From positions 44,802,080-44,866,079 of the forward strand of contig OZ029916.1 of the NCBI GenBank assembly GCA_964023275.1: DNA of 64,000 nucleotides, written 5' to 3'. The position numbers and the translations under genes were made by a program. Below, piece by piece: positions 22,390 through 35,147 of this stretch. A model generated the notes under the pieces. The model saw only the letters and a list, made by a program, of their open reading frames with translations. It was not told the origin of the DNA and ran no database searches. Source of the stretch: Norana najaformis (Eukaryota > Annelida > Clitellata > Crassiclitellata > Hormogastridae). Position 1 is the first letter of the stretch. Each line of letters starts with the position of its first letter.

Positions 22390-22810
22390 TGCTACGATTC
22401 TTTTGTTACCGACGTCAACGGTCTTTGATGCCATAAGATGTCGTTAAACTGTGGGAACCAACAAAGTGCTAGTTTATACAGTTTCAATATATTCAAATTA
22501 CAGTGAAAACTACATAATTATTTTCATATCGACGTCAACTGCTAGTTTAACTCCATCACTGCCGTAGGCCTACTCGGGCAGTGCCTGGGAAAAGGAGGAG
22601 GGCGACGCCTTTGATGTCATAAGATGTCGTTAAACACAGGAACTAATTGCTAGTCGTTCGAATGACCCTTGATTAATGTCAGCTGCGATTGATCGTCAAA
22701 TATAATTCCGCCACTGCCTTTAGCCGAGTGGTACCCTCCCGAAGCCTGGATAAAGGAGAGGGCGACACTAATCATCTTTGTTATGACACAGCGTCATTAA
22801 ACAGAAACTA
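22390..22810 (-). repeat. Interspersed repeat family G, several adjacent copies
   Basis: Repeated blocks: GACGTCAACGG, TGATGCCATAAGATGTCGTT (and variants), CTGGGAAAAGGAGGAGGGCG. Three partly overlapping copies are visible. Other copies: 24385-24600, 34195-34325, 41055-41365. Class unknown. Confidence 0.7.
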
Positions 22811-23109
22811 CGCACACATGCGCGCACACACGCGCAAACACACACAGGCACAAACACACACACACACCAGTTGCAAGCGTTCCTGACGAATACGAGTAAA
22901 ATAATGTATGATCGCCGTCAACGGCTCTGGCAGATAAAGTGTATCAAAACAGTATATTATGCAACGATCTCCTTAGACACCTTCAAAACGCTTTCAAACG
23001 ACTCTATATAGTATTCGACAGCTTAAGTAAGGAATTACTAAGTCCAGATCGTATCAATTCGACTAACTATATCGAACTCTCTGAAGTTTCCCTGTTGATA
23101 AACACATAT

Positions 23110-23503
23110 TATTGACAAATGGCAAATGGAATACATTAATGATCAGATTGGACGATTCTATAAGGCTCTAATTCCTACTGTAAGTAAGGATATTAAGCAT
23201 TTAGACTCAAATCGGAAAAAAGAAGTCCAATTAACTCGACTAAGATTGGGTCATGTGAATTTAAACAACAGATTGTTCAGTCTTAAACTTCATCCTACAG
23301 GACAGAGCGATATGTGCAACGTCCAGGAAACAATCCCACATCTGTTAATATATTGTTGTAAAGAACAAACTGCACAGAAACTTCGTGAGAAATGTATTGC
23401 CAAAGGTTTTGATGTTACTTTGAGGAACCTTTTGTGTCATGCTGGTTTGCAAAGTGAGGTGTTTTACCTAATGGAACGCATATATAAAGGTCGCCTCTTA
23501 TAG
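23110..23503 (+). pseudogene. Non-LTR retrotransposon ORF2 C-terminal remnant
   Basis: 125 codons open from 23126. The middle reads LTRLRLGHVNLNNRLF, then CNVQETIPHLLIYC. This is the pattern (LTRLR.GH..L, then C....ET..HLL..C) found after the reverse transcriptase/RNase H part of jockey/I-type LINE proteins. The rest of ORF2 is absent upstream, so this is a truncated relic. Confidence 0.65.
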
Positions 23504-24384
23504 AATTTTAAAACTAACTGTATAGGCTACACCATTTAAATGATAAATGTTTGAAAGCCCAGTAAACCTGTGTAGGATGGTAAGCTGTTATTATCATTAA
23601 TGGAAATGCTCGGATTGTCTTATGTTGACTGCAATGTGTAAATATTGTATAAAGTGTTACCAAATATCACGCAGTATGTTTAATAAAGGTGGGCTTATTG
23701 CTTTCGTTGTTCTTTCACTTGAATAGACTACAGCTTGTGATGATACATGGTTTACCACACAGTATGCATTTGCAGATGTAGTATATCACTCTGTTACTAT
23801 CATTAATGGAAATGATAGGATTGAAAATTTTAATATTGATTGCTTGTGTAAATATATAGTGTTACCAAACATGACAGTTTGCTTAATTAATGTTGGCTTA
23901 TTTCTTTCTTTGGTTTAAAATAATAATGTAAAAGCCATATTTTCATACATGTGTAACTTACAAAATGTAGTTAGTTGTACAGAGGCGGAGTCACGCGTTT
24001 GTTTGGGGAGTTGGGCGAAATTGTATTGGAGGGAATGGATCACTTAGGAGGCGTGACACTGTCTAGTCATGCTAAATCGTTGTGATAATACGTCGATACA
24101 TAAACCATACCTTATGTGAATACGTTACGTTCTGTTCATGTCCTGCTGATACATAATACCTGTTCATTGAATATCAGTATGAAACTACGGAGTAGTATGG
24201 TAAACTACGATTTATGTCACGTTATGTTTGTATACTGCATAAAATTCCTTCACATACACCTAGTTAGTAATTGAAATTGCAGTCCACTGGTGTTAGTTAT
24301 TAGTGCAGTTTAAAGAGCAAATGTGTTAACTCGCTGTATAGTCTAATGTGCAGATTGCTTGTTTGTGGAATTGCTGATTTGTGA
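23504..24384. other. No recognisable feature
   Basis: AT-rich. A loosely repeated CATTAATGGAAATG motif occurs at about 23597 and 23804, suggesting an old local duplication. No gene seen. Confidence 0.4.
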
Positions 24385-24600
24385 TATGACGTCAACGGCC
24401 GCTGATGCCACGAGATATCGTTAAACTGATGATTAAAAAAGGGGCAACTCCTTAGACACCTTTTAAAGGCTTTCCACTTACTCGGCGTAACTCCGCCACT
24501 GCCTTGTTTGGGGTAGTGCCAGTCCCAAGCCTGGATAAAGGAGGAGGGCGACGGCAACGGCCTATGATGCCATAAGATGTCGCTAAACATCGGAACTACT
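24385..24600 (-). repeat. Interspersed repeat family G
   Basis: Contains GACGTCAACGGCCGCTGATG, CCGCCACTGCC, CCAAGCCTGGATAAAGGAGG and TGCCATAAGATGTCGC. Bases 24601-25099 hold nothing recognisable. Confidence 0.7.
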
Positions 24601-25099
24601 ACTACTAAAGGGCAACTGAAAATGTATGAAGAATCAGTCGCTTGATTAGCAGAATGGTGGGTTAGAAAACTGGTGGAAAGTTTGGGCGGGGTTCGGTTGC
24701 GCGACTCTGATTCGATAACTGGGTGGTGAAATTGATTCTTATGTCTGTAAATACACTTAATAGCTGGTGTAAATCGGATTTTCATTTGATGTATAATACA
24801 ATCGCAATTGTTATTCTCCACAGACTTTTATGCTAAGTGACGACTACATTTTTCAGTTTAAAGTTTAATGTTTTGTTTAATTGTGACTTTACATATTGTT
24901 AGTTAAGCTCATTAACAGCTTCTGACCCCTTCATCTGCAAATCTCTGCTCTCGCAGCTTTCTCACCGAGGCTATCTTTTGCTCTGAACTGAAAACTTACC
25001 TTTTCCAGTCTGGTTATGGTTCTTGGTGTTATTTGTTCCCGACTTCAGTCTGCACTTCTGAAGTTTGTAAGGAAGGTATTTTCATATTTCTTATTTTAT

Positions 25100-25410
25100 A
25101 TTTCAGTTTTTTGACCCATCATACAAACTCATCGATGCTCCACCGCTTGCAATTTCACCTAAGTTTCTCTCGAAGTCACCCATCGTTAGCTTAAAATATG
25201 TTGCTGTTCGCTAAGAAAACCTGACGAAGAACATTCTGGTTTTTGCAAGTGACATATTGTCTATTGTTTAAATGGATCGCATAAAATAAACTTAAATCGA
25301 TCGTAATCGTAAGCGTAAGCTCGAGATTTCTACAGCGACCAAAGAAAGCCATGTCGTGGGAACCAGCTTATTCACAAGCGCTCAGTCAAAACAAAATCGA
25401 TAGACAGGGA
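25100..25410. mobile_element. Two LINE family 1 fragments in opposite orientation
   Basis: 25100-25155 (+) has TTTTTTGACCCATCATACAA and CTCATCGATGCTCCACCGC. 25310-25410 (-) has CGAGATTTCTACAGCG, ACCAGCTTATTCACAAGCGC and CAGTCAAAACAAAATCGATAG. Confidence 0.65.
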
Positions 25411-25437
25411 GGGTTCAATTCCAAGTCTATATTTGTC

Positions 25438-25625
25438 TGTTGTTATTCTATTAAATTGAGTTCTATTCTATTGAGTTCTATTCTATTGAGTTCTATTGTA
25501 TTGAGTTCTATTCTATCCAATTCTATCCTATTCAGTTCTATTCAGTTCTATTCTATTCAGTTCTATTCTATTCAGTTCTATTCTATTTAGTTCTATTCTA
25601 TTCAGTTCTGTTCTATTCTGTTCTA
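25438..25625. repeat. (TTCTA)-based minisatellite
   Basis: TTCTATTCTATTGAGTTC and related 10-15-bp units. Confidence 0.93.
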
Positions 25626-26018
25626 GATCTATTTGTTAATTTGTTAATAAGACATGTTTTGATCTCGTTGTCTTTTTGTCATGAACTCTGGAAATCCCGT
25701 TAAACGATGACGAGCGCTAGACTTCAAATAATACATTTAGAGATTTCTGATACGGCGACATCTACCTAATACTCATAGAAATATGAGTGCATATTGCGAT
25801 GATAAGTAATGGTCTATCATTTGCAACAAACAAGCAAATAGACCGGCAAATCTGGGCTATTAGATCAGATATATGAGTCGTGATCGTTCTTATTAATTCG
25901 ATTCGCTCTGACATCCATGATCGATCGATCTTATTGATTCTACTTACTTAAGTCGATAAATCATTATCGATCGTTCTGATTGATTCCTTTGAGTTCACGG
26001 ATTCATAATCGATCCATG

Positions 26019-26570
26019 CTATTGATTCGTTTGGCTGAGGTCGAGGACGTGATTGAGGAAGGCGATGTAGCAGATGGCCAGCCTCAGTATCTCGATCTTG
26101 GACAGCTTCTTGTCCGGTGGTAGAGTTGGCAGCAGCTGACGAAGTTCGGCGAAGGCCGAGTTGAACGCCTCGACGCGGACCCTCTCCCGTGTGGCATGGG
26201 CCATGCGATACTTCTCCGTTGCCCTTCGATGTCGTCTGCGCTCTTGCCTGCTTGGCTGTTCCGGGTTCGAAGCACGAGGCGTGTCGCTTTTTACCTGGTC
26301 CGGCTGCTGATCAAGGAGATCCTTGACCTTCACCTTTTGGGTGGTGAACCTGCGAGGATTGGCCTGGTCGCGTCCGATGATCTTACGAGGGTACTTCCGG
26401 TCGCGATTGGAATGGAACGAAGGTAATGCAGGCGACAGTGGATTGGTGGGGTCGAAGCTGGTCGACGGAAGAAGAGAGAGGTGGTTGAGGACGTGAGAGT
26501 TGTGGAACGGATGACTTCGCAGGGTGTTTGATGGATCGCAGAGCTTCTGATCGGGTTTTGAAGCAGGCAT
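26019..26570 (-). CDS. NHLH: NHLH/HEN-type bHLH transcription factor
   Basis: Nuclear DNA-binding protein; in animals this family acts in neuronal differentiation and binds E-boxes as a dimer. From the Met at 26570 the protein has 183 residues. The bHLH occupies about residues 111-177: an arginine-rich basic stretch, [20 protein letters not shown], helix 1 [13 protein letters not shown], loop [10 protein letters not shown] and helix 2 [21 protein letters not shown]. The [21 protein letters not shown] block is the family signature, and the protein ends soon after, as NHLH proteins do. The frame is open upstream to a Met at 26777 (252 residues), but that part looks non-conserved. A TATA-like ATTTATATTTGG-type stretch near 26622-26634 would favour the shorter form. 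No intron is seen within the bHLH. Confidence 0.88.
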   Translation of the reverse strand: MPASKPDQKLCDPSNTLRSHPFHNSHVLNHLSLLPSTSFDPTNPLSPALPSFHSNRDRKYPRKIIGRDQANPRRFTTQKVKVKDLLDQQPDQVKSDTPRASNPEQPSRQERRRHRRATEKYRMAHATRERVRVEAFNSAFAELRQLLPTLPPDKKLSKIEILRLAICYIAFLNHVLDLSQTNQ

Positions 26571-27654
26571 CGCTTGCTTGGTACGGAAGCGTCTTCGATA
26601 CGTAAAAGCCAGAGGATAGGCGCCAAATATAAAACGTACACAAGAAGAACCAAAAGGCGTCAAACTGTCCCACAGGGTGGTGGAATGACAGCAACTGTTA
26701 GATGAGATTAGAATAACACTTCCGGCAAAACTTTCGTCCTTTCCGACACCGGGTGAACGAGAAACTCGCAAAGACACAGAGAGACAGACACACAGATGGA
26801 AACAGAGTCACAGACAGGCATAGACAGAACCACAAATCGAGACACAGACAAAGATAGAGACGGAATATAAACTCTAAGACTGGCGGTGAGTAGAGAAGAG
26901 ATTAAAACTTTTACATGTAACACGTGAAGTCTGAAATGCTACGAAAGTGCCAAGGTGAAGCAGAATGTCGCAAAAAGGCAAGAACATACAAATGACGATA
27001 AAAATGTGCCAGAGAGAAAAAAGTGCCGGAGAAAGTGCCAGAGAAGAATTTAAAGACCACAGTGTGAGCAGAATGACGCTAAAGATATCACTCTGACTTG
27101 GTTGCAGAGCCCCGAACTTCCCAAACTAGTGGATAAAATTAGAACAGACAAGATCAAGCTTGTCTAATTTTTTACTGCCATTGGCAGTTAAAAGTCTGTT
27201 GTTCATGCAAAATCTGGAATAGAAATAACGATAACTTTTGAAGATATGCAGCGCAGTAAAAAAAATCCAATTGTCATCCAGAGGGCTAAGTCTTGCAACA
27301 GCCGAAAAGAGCCATATCCTCTGAGTTGCGTTACTCTGCCGGAAAATGTCTTGAATTGTTCCGAGTATTTCGTAGAAGGTCCTCTGAGCTGCGAAGAGAT
27401 GGGAACAGAAGCAGAAATGCAAGAGGAGATGTCGAAATGATGAATATTTACGCCATTATTGAGTCACAAACGGCACAACTCGAACAAGAGTTTCTTCGCA
27501 GATATTAGCAAAGCCGACAATGACGTTTCCTTGGCACAAAACCTGCGAAGTTCATACACATTATCCGCTTGTCATCAGCTGCTTCATTATGAACGAACAT
27601 TATCTTCATCAGTATTAAAACTTAGACGTCATTATCATATAAAATAATAAATAA
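26571..27654. other. Upstream region of the bHLH gene; no other gene seen
   Basis: It includes the open frame up to 26777 on the - strand, CAGA-rich sequence near 26770-26870 and repeated GTGCCAGAGA-like words near 26940-27050. No second coding region is recognisable. Confidence 0.4.
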
Positions 27655-28067
27655 ATTAGCAGCTTCTAGAGCGCCGGTGTCTAATGCACAAGGCATCAAC
27701 CGATGGCGCATCAAATTTAATCCGCATTCAGGTCAATATCCAGAAGATCCGTCCACTAAGACAGAGAGGCAGCCTACGGTGGATAAGCCAACTGAAAAAG
27801 GTAAGTCTTAAGTCGATAACAAAATGACATAAGAGACTGGGCAGAACGCACTGACGCAGGAAGAGAATCCCAAAATTTCGGTCCAGCAACCGAAAAAGCT
27901 CGCTTACCGAGAACAGTTCTAGTTTCTGGCACAATAAGAAAAAAGAACATAATATAAAATAAATTATTCAAGAACAGATCATATTCAGAATCGACATCTT
28001 CAAGAGCAAAGTCGTCACCAATGTCGTCAGCGTAACTGTCTTCATCAACATAGAATCTAAACTGCAT
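27655..28067 (-). pseudogene. LINE family 3, 3' end with ORF tail
   Basis: The - strand has RTVLGKRAFSVAGPKFWDSL then SLMSFCYRLKTYLFQLAYP and a stop. This is the 'AF...GP..W..LP......F...LKTYLF' C-terminus of non-LTR retrotransposon proteins. The 3' UTR ends near the GCGCC at 27670, followed by AT-rich DNA. It is truncated at the 5' side. Confidence 0.75.
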
Positions 28068-28142
28068 CTACATCTACATTTTTATCATCATCGTTGTCAT
28101 CATAACTTACTCACCTGAGCCGGGCTTCTGGTTTCTCTGACC

Positions 28143-28390
28143 CAGTGCTTTTTCTAGAAAAAAGTTTCCGGAACTGAACAGTTGTGGAATTTTGCGCTAA
28201 AATTTCATTATGTTTATCAATCAATAAACACTGAAAACAGTGCAAAGTTGCAAACACTGAAATTGAATTAAAATATTACATAATTAAAATAACAGTAACA
28301 CAATTCTTTTATTAAAACTAAATTAATTTTTATTAGCGGAAAAAGATGCTGGAACGCCGTTCCGGAGCGTTCTGTCTGAAAAAAGCACTG
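28143..28390. mobile_element. hAT-like MITE (CAGTGCTTTTT family), second copy
   Basis: 248 bp, ends CAGTGCTTTTT and AAAAAGCACTG. Flanking 8-mers CTCTGACC and TTCTGAAC match at 6 of 8. Nearly the same interior as 743-1005 (CGTTCCGGAGCGTT, TAAAATTTCATTAT). Confidence 0.8.
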
Positions 28391-28434
28391 TTCTGAACAA
28401 TCAGAATTCGATCCGGCTTCTCCAATGGATTATG

Positions 28435-28530
28435 ATTTTGGATTGCGATTTTGACTTAAGCGACCATCGACTGATGCCTTGGGCATTATGATAACGGCGC
28501 TATAGAAGACTTCAGATTAGAATAGATTAG
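28435..28530 (+). mobile_element. LINE family 3 tail
   Basis: CGACCATCGACTGATGCC, GGGCATTATGATAACGGCGC, TATAGAAGAC and an AGATTAG-type tail. Confidence 0.65.
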
Positions 28531-28547
28531 TCATCATCCTTGGCCCC

Positions 28548-28713
28548 CTTTCAACTACCTCTTACATTTACATCTTTATTCAATCCATATATATATATAT
28601 CTTTTACAGATAGATAGATATATGTATATCTTTATTCAATACATATATACAATAATATACATATATATAAATGTATTGGATAAAGATGTAAATGCAAGAG
28701 CTAGCTGAAAGGT
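28548..28713. repeat. Inverted repeat with AT-rich centre
   Basis: Arms of about 50 bp (left from CCCTTTCAACTACC, right ending GAGCTAGCTGAAAGG) with a handful of mismatches, around a TA-rich core. No coding sequence; the following stretch to 29300 shows nothing recognisable. Confidence 0.75.
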
Positions 28714-29304
28714 GATTAACATCGTCGGCGCCATATAACAGGCTTAAACAGGCCTAAGTAACCTTCGTTTATTAGGCGTATTAATTATTCCATATATTAA
28801 GCCTATTAATTGTTACGTTTAGTAGGCCTTTTATAATTAATTTCGACTTAGAACAAGGAATTTGGTTAACGATGTGGGTTAACTTTTAAAAACTAAGAAT
28901 GCAATTTGGTGGATTTCATGTTTGAAACGTCTTAGCTAAAGTTCGACGAGTTTAGATAATAAAAACAGAAGCAAACAACGAGCTGTCTAAGTTTTTTGAC
29001 CCACCTGAAGAAATCTTGGCAGCTTGTTCCGCCGCTGAAGACGAGTCAGAAGAGATGAGTTGCTGAGACTGTCAAAGCATCAGCATCGGCAGCGTCGTCT
29101 TTGGTACCACTGGGATGTCGAGGCTGAAGAAGGAGATGGTCCTGTGACTTTCACTGCTGTGAGCAGATGAAGGATGGATGCGGGGCGCCAAAGGACGATG
29201 TCGTAATGGCGGTTGCAGAGGCAGGAGGGACTGAGTCAACATCATCGGCGAAGAAATCGGTTGCTGCAAATAACGAAAGCAAAGGAGTTTCATTAGCGAA
29301 GAGA

Positions 29305-29311
29305 GATGGAG

Positions 29312-29347
<36 letters not shown>

Positions 29348-29800
29348 GAGAGATATAGAGACAGAGACAGAGACAGAAGAGGAGGTAGGGATGGAGGGAC
29401 GGGAGAAGGACGGAGGAAAAGAATGAAAACATACATAGACAGAATAAGACAAACTGACACCGAGACAAACACAGAATAGCACAGAGACAGAAATAGAGGC
29501 AGACACAGACACGGAGATAGAGGTAGACAAACAAACAGAGGCATAGGAACAAGAGACAGAGAAAGAAGAAACTAAGGAAGAGAGAGCAGGGTACATGGAG
29601 TGAAGAAGGCAGAGGGACGAAACATAACTCTAGATAGGGATAGAGCGAGAGAGATATAAATAAAAATTCTGGGGTAAGACAGACAGACCGACAGAGGCAG
29701 ACAGACAGTCATGCAGAAGGATAATCTTACACAAATACATTAACATGGCGAAATAGAGGTAAAGACACAGAGAGGCATACAGACACACATAGCTAGCGAT
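29305..29800. repeat. (GACA)n / (GAGA)n low-complexity region
   Basis: Purine-rich GACAGA units. The long antisense ORFs (serine/leucine/cysteine-rich) are repeat artefacts. 29801-30595 has only a short GTGT run and no gene. Confidence 0.9.
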
Positions 29801-30599
29801 ACAAGAAGAAACACAGGAAGAGACGGCCAAAGACATACAAGCAACCTCTTACGGAGCCAATGAGGCATCTGTCAACATTAGACGCAAAATCGACAAGAAT
29901 AGGTCCGAAGAGAGATTCCAATGTACGTCCGTCCTTCCGTCAGCAAATCTGCGACTCTTAAGAATCGTCAAACACTGAAGACGTTTCCAACGTGCCTCTC
30001 AATCCATCTTACTTTCCAATGGCACAGATCAGTTCACTAATTCCGTGTCCACACACCCGCATTCTTTCGCCACTCCTTGGCTCGATGTCGGCAATGTTTG
30101 ATAAATTTTCTGGGTTACAACAGTTTCCTCCACTGAAAAGCGGCGGACTTCGCTGTCCCAAGTCGCGGAACTAGCCGCTGTTTATCCCGATTGTGTTTGT
30201 GTAGAGGTGTGTGTGCGTGTGTGAATGCGTGTGTGTGTATCCGAACCTTTATGCAGCGCCTTTTAAGAACCTCTCAAAGACGTAGTGCCAGCCGGCTGCG
30301 GAAGTGAACCTAATTTTCATCACCTCCTCCATTTCCTTTTCCTCCTTTCGTTACCTTTGTCTACCATTCCCTTCGTCTCTTCGTTTTGACTGCTAAACGC
30401 CTGTCGTCTTAGTCTGTTACTCTTCCTAATCCTTTTAATACTCTTCCGTTCTCTTGTAGATTCCTTCTTCTGCTCTTCCTAATTTGGTTCTGTGTCTCGA
30501 ATTCTTCCTAGTCTTTCCATGGCCACTCCCCGTCCATTTCCAGAGGAGTTGACCGCCGGATGCGTGCGAGGCATCCGTGTATGTCCCTAAGTTTTGGTC

Positions 30600-30995
30600 C
30601 CGAAAACGTTTTGCACTCTTGTCTGTATGTCTGGGTATTTCTACGTTTGTCTGTGTGTTTCTGGATATTTCTACGTTTGTCTGTGTGTTTCTGTGTATTT
30701 CTATGTTCTCTGTGTGTGTCTTTGTCTCTGTTTGTGGCTCTGTATGTCTCTGTCTCTGCCTCTCTATCTGTATGTTTTACTCGCATCAATGTCTCTATTT
30801 GTATCTTTACCTGTGTCTATGTCTACTTCTGTCTCTGTGTGTCTTTGTATGTGCCTTTGTGTAACTGTTTCTGTCCGGTTGTCTGCCTCTCTGTGTCTTT
30901 GTATGTGTCTTTGTGTCTACTCCTGTCCGTGTGTCTGTCTCTATGTGTCTTTGTATGTGTCTGTATGTCTATGTCGTTTCTCGGACGCCGTGCTG
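30600..30995. repeat. (GTCT)n / (GTGTCT)n low-complexity region
   Basis: TGTCTGTGTGT-type units. Three overlapping cysteine/valine-rich ORFs in all frames show that it is repeat, not gene. Confidence 0.92.
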
Positions 30996-33589
30996 GACGA
31001 ATGTTTGGAAGGAAGTGAGTTAATCTAATCCCATCCGAGTCAATTTGTCACGGGCAACGCCTCCTTCTCCCACCCCGTCCCCACTTTTCATGTTCTCCCC
31101 ACCCTCTGGTCCTCTTCGCTTTACTCCTACCATTTCCCTTCATTCTCCCCCACTCCTTTCCCACTGCTCCCAAAATCTTCACTCTGCATCTCGCCATCTA
31201 CGTGTTTCGTCTTCGTCCAGTTTTATTTTATCTTCTTTTTTATCTCTTTTTCCTTTTCTTTCATTCCTGTTTTCGTTTTTCTTGTTCTTTCTGCATTTAA
31301 CACTGCCTTTCTAAAAATGCACTCCCGTTCATATTTTCTGCGTGTCGTCTACCTTGCCTTGTCCTGCTTTTACCTTACCTTACCTTACTTTGTATTACAT
31401 ACCTTACCTCACTTTAGGTAATTTTAAGTTACCTTATCTTGCCTTTGTTTACCATACTTTAATTTACATTAATTTGTTATACCTTACCTAACTTTAATAT
31501 GCATTCGTATACTTTTTCTTCAAACTTTCGCTTCTGTGTTTTCCTTGTTGCGTTCCCTATTCCCTTTCTTGGGAGACACGATTCAGCAAGACATCAGCAA
31601 GACCTAAAGCTTCTCAGACTGAAGAAAGAAGATACTGGAGAGAGAAACAAATGGAAAAGAAGGATTCGTGTGCCTGATCCCTCCCCTAGGAGGGATTAAT
31701 CCAGCCAGAAGGAAGAAGTTCCTTATTCCCTATCTTCGGTTGCGTCTTCATGATGCTTTCAGTCCTGTTCTTCTTCCGATTTCCTTAGCGTTTTATTTCC
31801 TCTTCGTTTTCTATTTTATGTCGATCAGTACAAGACTTCGTTTGTCAACTCTTTCACAAAAGACGGGTTAGGAACATTCGTCTTTTTTGGACCACACTGT
31901 ATTCCTCTATCGTTTGTTTGGGGCGATAGTTCTTAAAGTACCCAATATTCAGTAACAGACTCGATCCATTTACAGGCTCTTCATATTTCCCGCTCGCCAC
32001 TCAGTGAGTGACCAGAGCGTCCGATGACCATAAGATGACCATAAGATGACCATAAGATGACCACAAGTTGACCAGGGTCATCAAATCCGCGATAAAAAGG
32101 GAGGAATCTGGGACTAAGGCTAATCGAATTGTGTGGCATGACACTTCGGATGCAGCGCCATCCAGCGATCGGTAATTGAATTACTCGGGTTGAAGCGGCG
32201 CTGACCACAGCTGACCGTTGAGTGACCAGCTGGACAAGAACGCCCTACAGATGACCATATTTATCTCCAGATATGATTATTCATAATACGTGAGCGGCCT
32301 TCCAAAATTCCGAGGATACAGTCGGGCTGCATGAATTCATCCAATCACTGTAGTCGTTTTCATCATAACCGTCGTCGTCATCATCATCATTGTCATTGTC
32401 AACCTTATAATAACCATCATCATACAAATACACATGTAGCGTTCTCGGTCTGGATGTAGCTTCGCGGGGTGGAATGGGGTGACTCCAGCGAGTTCAACCC
32501 TCAGATCCACCCCCTTATTGTCCCTTCTACTCTTGACCTAAAATGGCCGTTCCGTATCGTCTCCAAAATGTCCGTTTTCTCCAAGGAAGGTTCAGGATTG
32601 GCCGCTTCCTTAAGAGAGGCAACACTGTGAAGCTGTTTCAGGATCCGACTCTGCCTCTTCCGCCGTCGCCGGAAGGGCAGCTTCCTAATGTGTTAAATAT
32701 ATCGCTAACCAAACGATGCCAAATTTACATTGACTCGTCTACATGTAAAGCGCACGTTTCGCCACTCCACTTCTAGAGCAACGCATCGCGCGACAGGCTT
32801 TATTCAACCCTTTCTGCTTAGTTTGCGATCTGTAGTACGGCTGCTGTCTTTCGTGCTGTCTGGCAGATATATAATTGTCATCGTGCGAAAGATGTCGGCC
32901 GACGATAGCTAGGTTGTCGGGAAGCCCTCAATCGGATAGATCTAAGGGCGGCCTAAACTTAGACTACTGGCCTACAACGTTGTAGGCTGCGCTTCGATGG
33001 TGCTTCGGCAATTATTGGACAATGGAGAAGGGATGTTGAAATGAATTAAGACCTTAGTTGTTTCAATTCAATTAAAACGTGAATGGCTAAAATACTTGAA
33101 ATAAATTAAAGAGGACAGAACAACCTACATCTGAAACTATTTTACGATTCTGGTATTGTTTAAATGAAACTGTTATTTGTAAATCCTATATATTTAGCCT
33201 TGTGGCGGGTCCGACATACACAGTTACACAGGCGCTATATCAAGTGCCTTGATACAGACATACATACAGCCGACAAAGACAATCACACATACATACAGAC
33301 AAACTGACTGACACACATACATATATGCTTACATGTAAATAGGCTAGGTAGACAACGCCTATAGCAAGTTCTGCCAGTCAAAACGTCAATGTATTTAGTT
33401 TTACTAGGACAAGAAGCTTAACGACGTCATACGTCAGCAATGGCTGTTGACGTCTTTGCATAATATGTTCTATGAAAACAGTTCTATTTTTAAATAGTTT
33501 TGCTTAAACAGCAATAAACAAAGTCACAATTTTAAACAAACCAGTAAACTTTCAACTCAACTGCAACAATGCCAAACATCACCCACCGT
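30996..33589. other. No supported gene
   Basis: Pyrimidine-rich TTACCTTACC sequence lies at 31360-31490. A small 11-bp tandem repeat (GATGACCATAA, about 4 copies) lies at 32025-32068. The open stretch 32543-32776 has no recognisable motif. Confidence 0.45.
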
Positions 33590-33745
33590 AGCTGCCACGC
33601 TGTCTCTCTGCCTGACTCTTGAATCTTGACCTGGAACCGAACCCTTTTGCCTACCGATTTTGTTTTGACTGAGCGCCTGTGAATAAGCTGGTCGCTGTAT
33701 AAATCTCGAGATTACGATTACGATTACAATTACGATTACGAACAG
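33590..33745 (+). mobile_element. LINE family 1, 3' UTR
   Basis: GTAGCTGCCACGCTGTCTCT, CTTGACCTGGAACCGAACCC, GACTGAGCGCCTGTGAATAA and an ATTACGATTACGATTACAA tail. Confidence 0.75.
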
Positions 33746-34194
33746 ATAGAACGATACACGTCGTTAATAGAAAACATGTGGCCCCACATGGTGTAACAGC
33801 TGTGCACCTTTTTCAATAGTGACAGGGCCCTTCAGAGATTCAGAGGGGCCAGGGCCACTGGAAATACGAGGCCCCAATCTCGAAGCATTCACATCATAAG
33901 CCTACTAAATCACAGTTGTGAATTATAATACAAAAAAATAAATATTAATATTCAAAATTAAAATAAATTATAAGAATTCGAAAGATTTGTTTCTAGCTAC
34001 CGAATAATAAATAGAAAATCTTAGGTTCAAATAAGAACATTTCTTCCATATTTTCAAGTAGACGAAAAAAGTTTGTAAAGTCGAGGCCCCTTAACGTGTG
34101 AGGCCTGGGCCAAATGGCCCTGCTGGTCTCCTCTGATAAAGCCGGTGTAGAGATCATATATGCATCACAGTAAGGAAAGCATTAGCATTTAATG

Positions 34195-34325
34195 GATAGT
34201 AGTAGTAGTTCCAATGTTTAACGACATCTTATAGCATCAAAGGCTGTTGACGTCGCCCTCCTCCTTTACCCAGGCTTGGGACTGGCACTAACCCCAATCA
34301 AGGCAGTGGGGGGAGTTACATAATG
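34195..34325 (+). repeat. Interspersed repeat family G
   Basis: TTTAACGACATCTTATAGCA, GGCTGTTGACGTCGCCCTCC, CAGGCTTGGGACTGGCAC. It begins inside an AGTAGTAGT run. Confidence 0.75.
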
Positions 34326-34424
34326 GATGATCACTGCAAGTAAGTATAGAACCGAGGACTTCGCGCTAATAACGGTGTATTTGCTGACACGAGAATCAAC
34401 ATAAGCCTAATTTCAGTGTTGAAG

Positions 34425-34505
34425 GATCTCACTCAATAAATTCATCGAAAAATGGGTGGGGTCGGGGCCATACGGTCGCTATAGAAAAAACGTGTATATT
34501 TACAT
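34425..34505 (+). repeat. Interspersed repeat family A, 3' part
   Basis: GAAGGATCTCACTCAATAAA, GGTCGGGGCCATACGGTCGC and a TTTACATTTA tail. From 34506 to 35147 the DNA is unique or low-complexity TTACC-rich, without a gene. Confidence 0.65.
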
Positions 34506-35147
34506 TTATTGTCATCAGCCAATCACCGAAACAGCATCACGCAACCTAACCCCTCCCAATCCTAACACCAATTCTACACCCCATCCCCAGAGCAAGTCAC
34601 GCAACTTCGATGCATTTATATAAAGAAAACATCTCGTGACTTTGACTTAACCCAGACTTGCCGCCAGACTTCATGCGTCATGGACTGGTGGTGTTTTGAT
34701 AGCCATTGTCACCATAGAAACCATTATGAGCAATATCAACTACATACCCACCCAGCCTAATCAAGAACAAATATACCTGCATCATCAGCTAAACTGAACT
34801 TACCTAACCTTGCCTCGACTCACATTTCCTTACCATAACTAATCTTACCTTACCCTAGGGTAGGGTTGCTTTCTGTGCAGCAAATACCTAGCCTTACTTT
34901 AACCTACGCTTACCTACGCTAACTTGTTATCATCTCTAAACTAAGCTAACCTTAGCAGATCTTATCTTACCTTAACTTACCCTGTTTTCATCGCATTATC
35001 TTACCTACTCTCTGCATTGCCTTGCCCTGCGTTAACTGTATTACCTTGCCCACCACAGCAAAACTTAAGACTTATCATAACCCAGTCCTTTCTAATCTCA
35101 CCTTCTGTTACCTAATTTGAATTGACTAGCCTTACCATTTGTATGTG

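Noticed and set aside
32543..32776. 77-codon + strand ORF
   Set aside because: No domain, no splice sites and no homologous repeat; too short to support.
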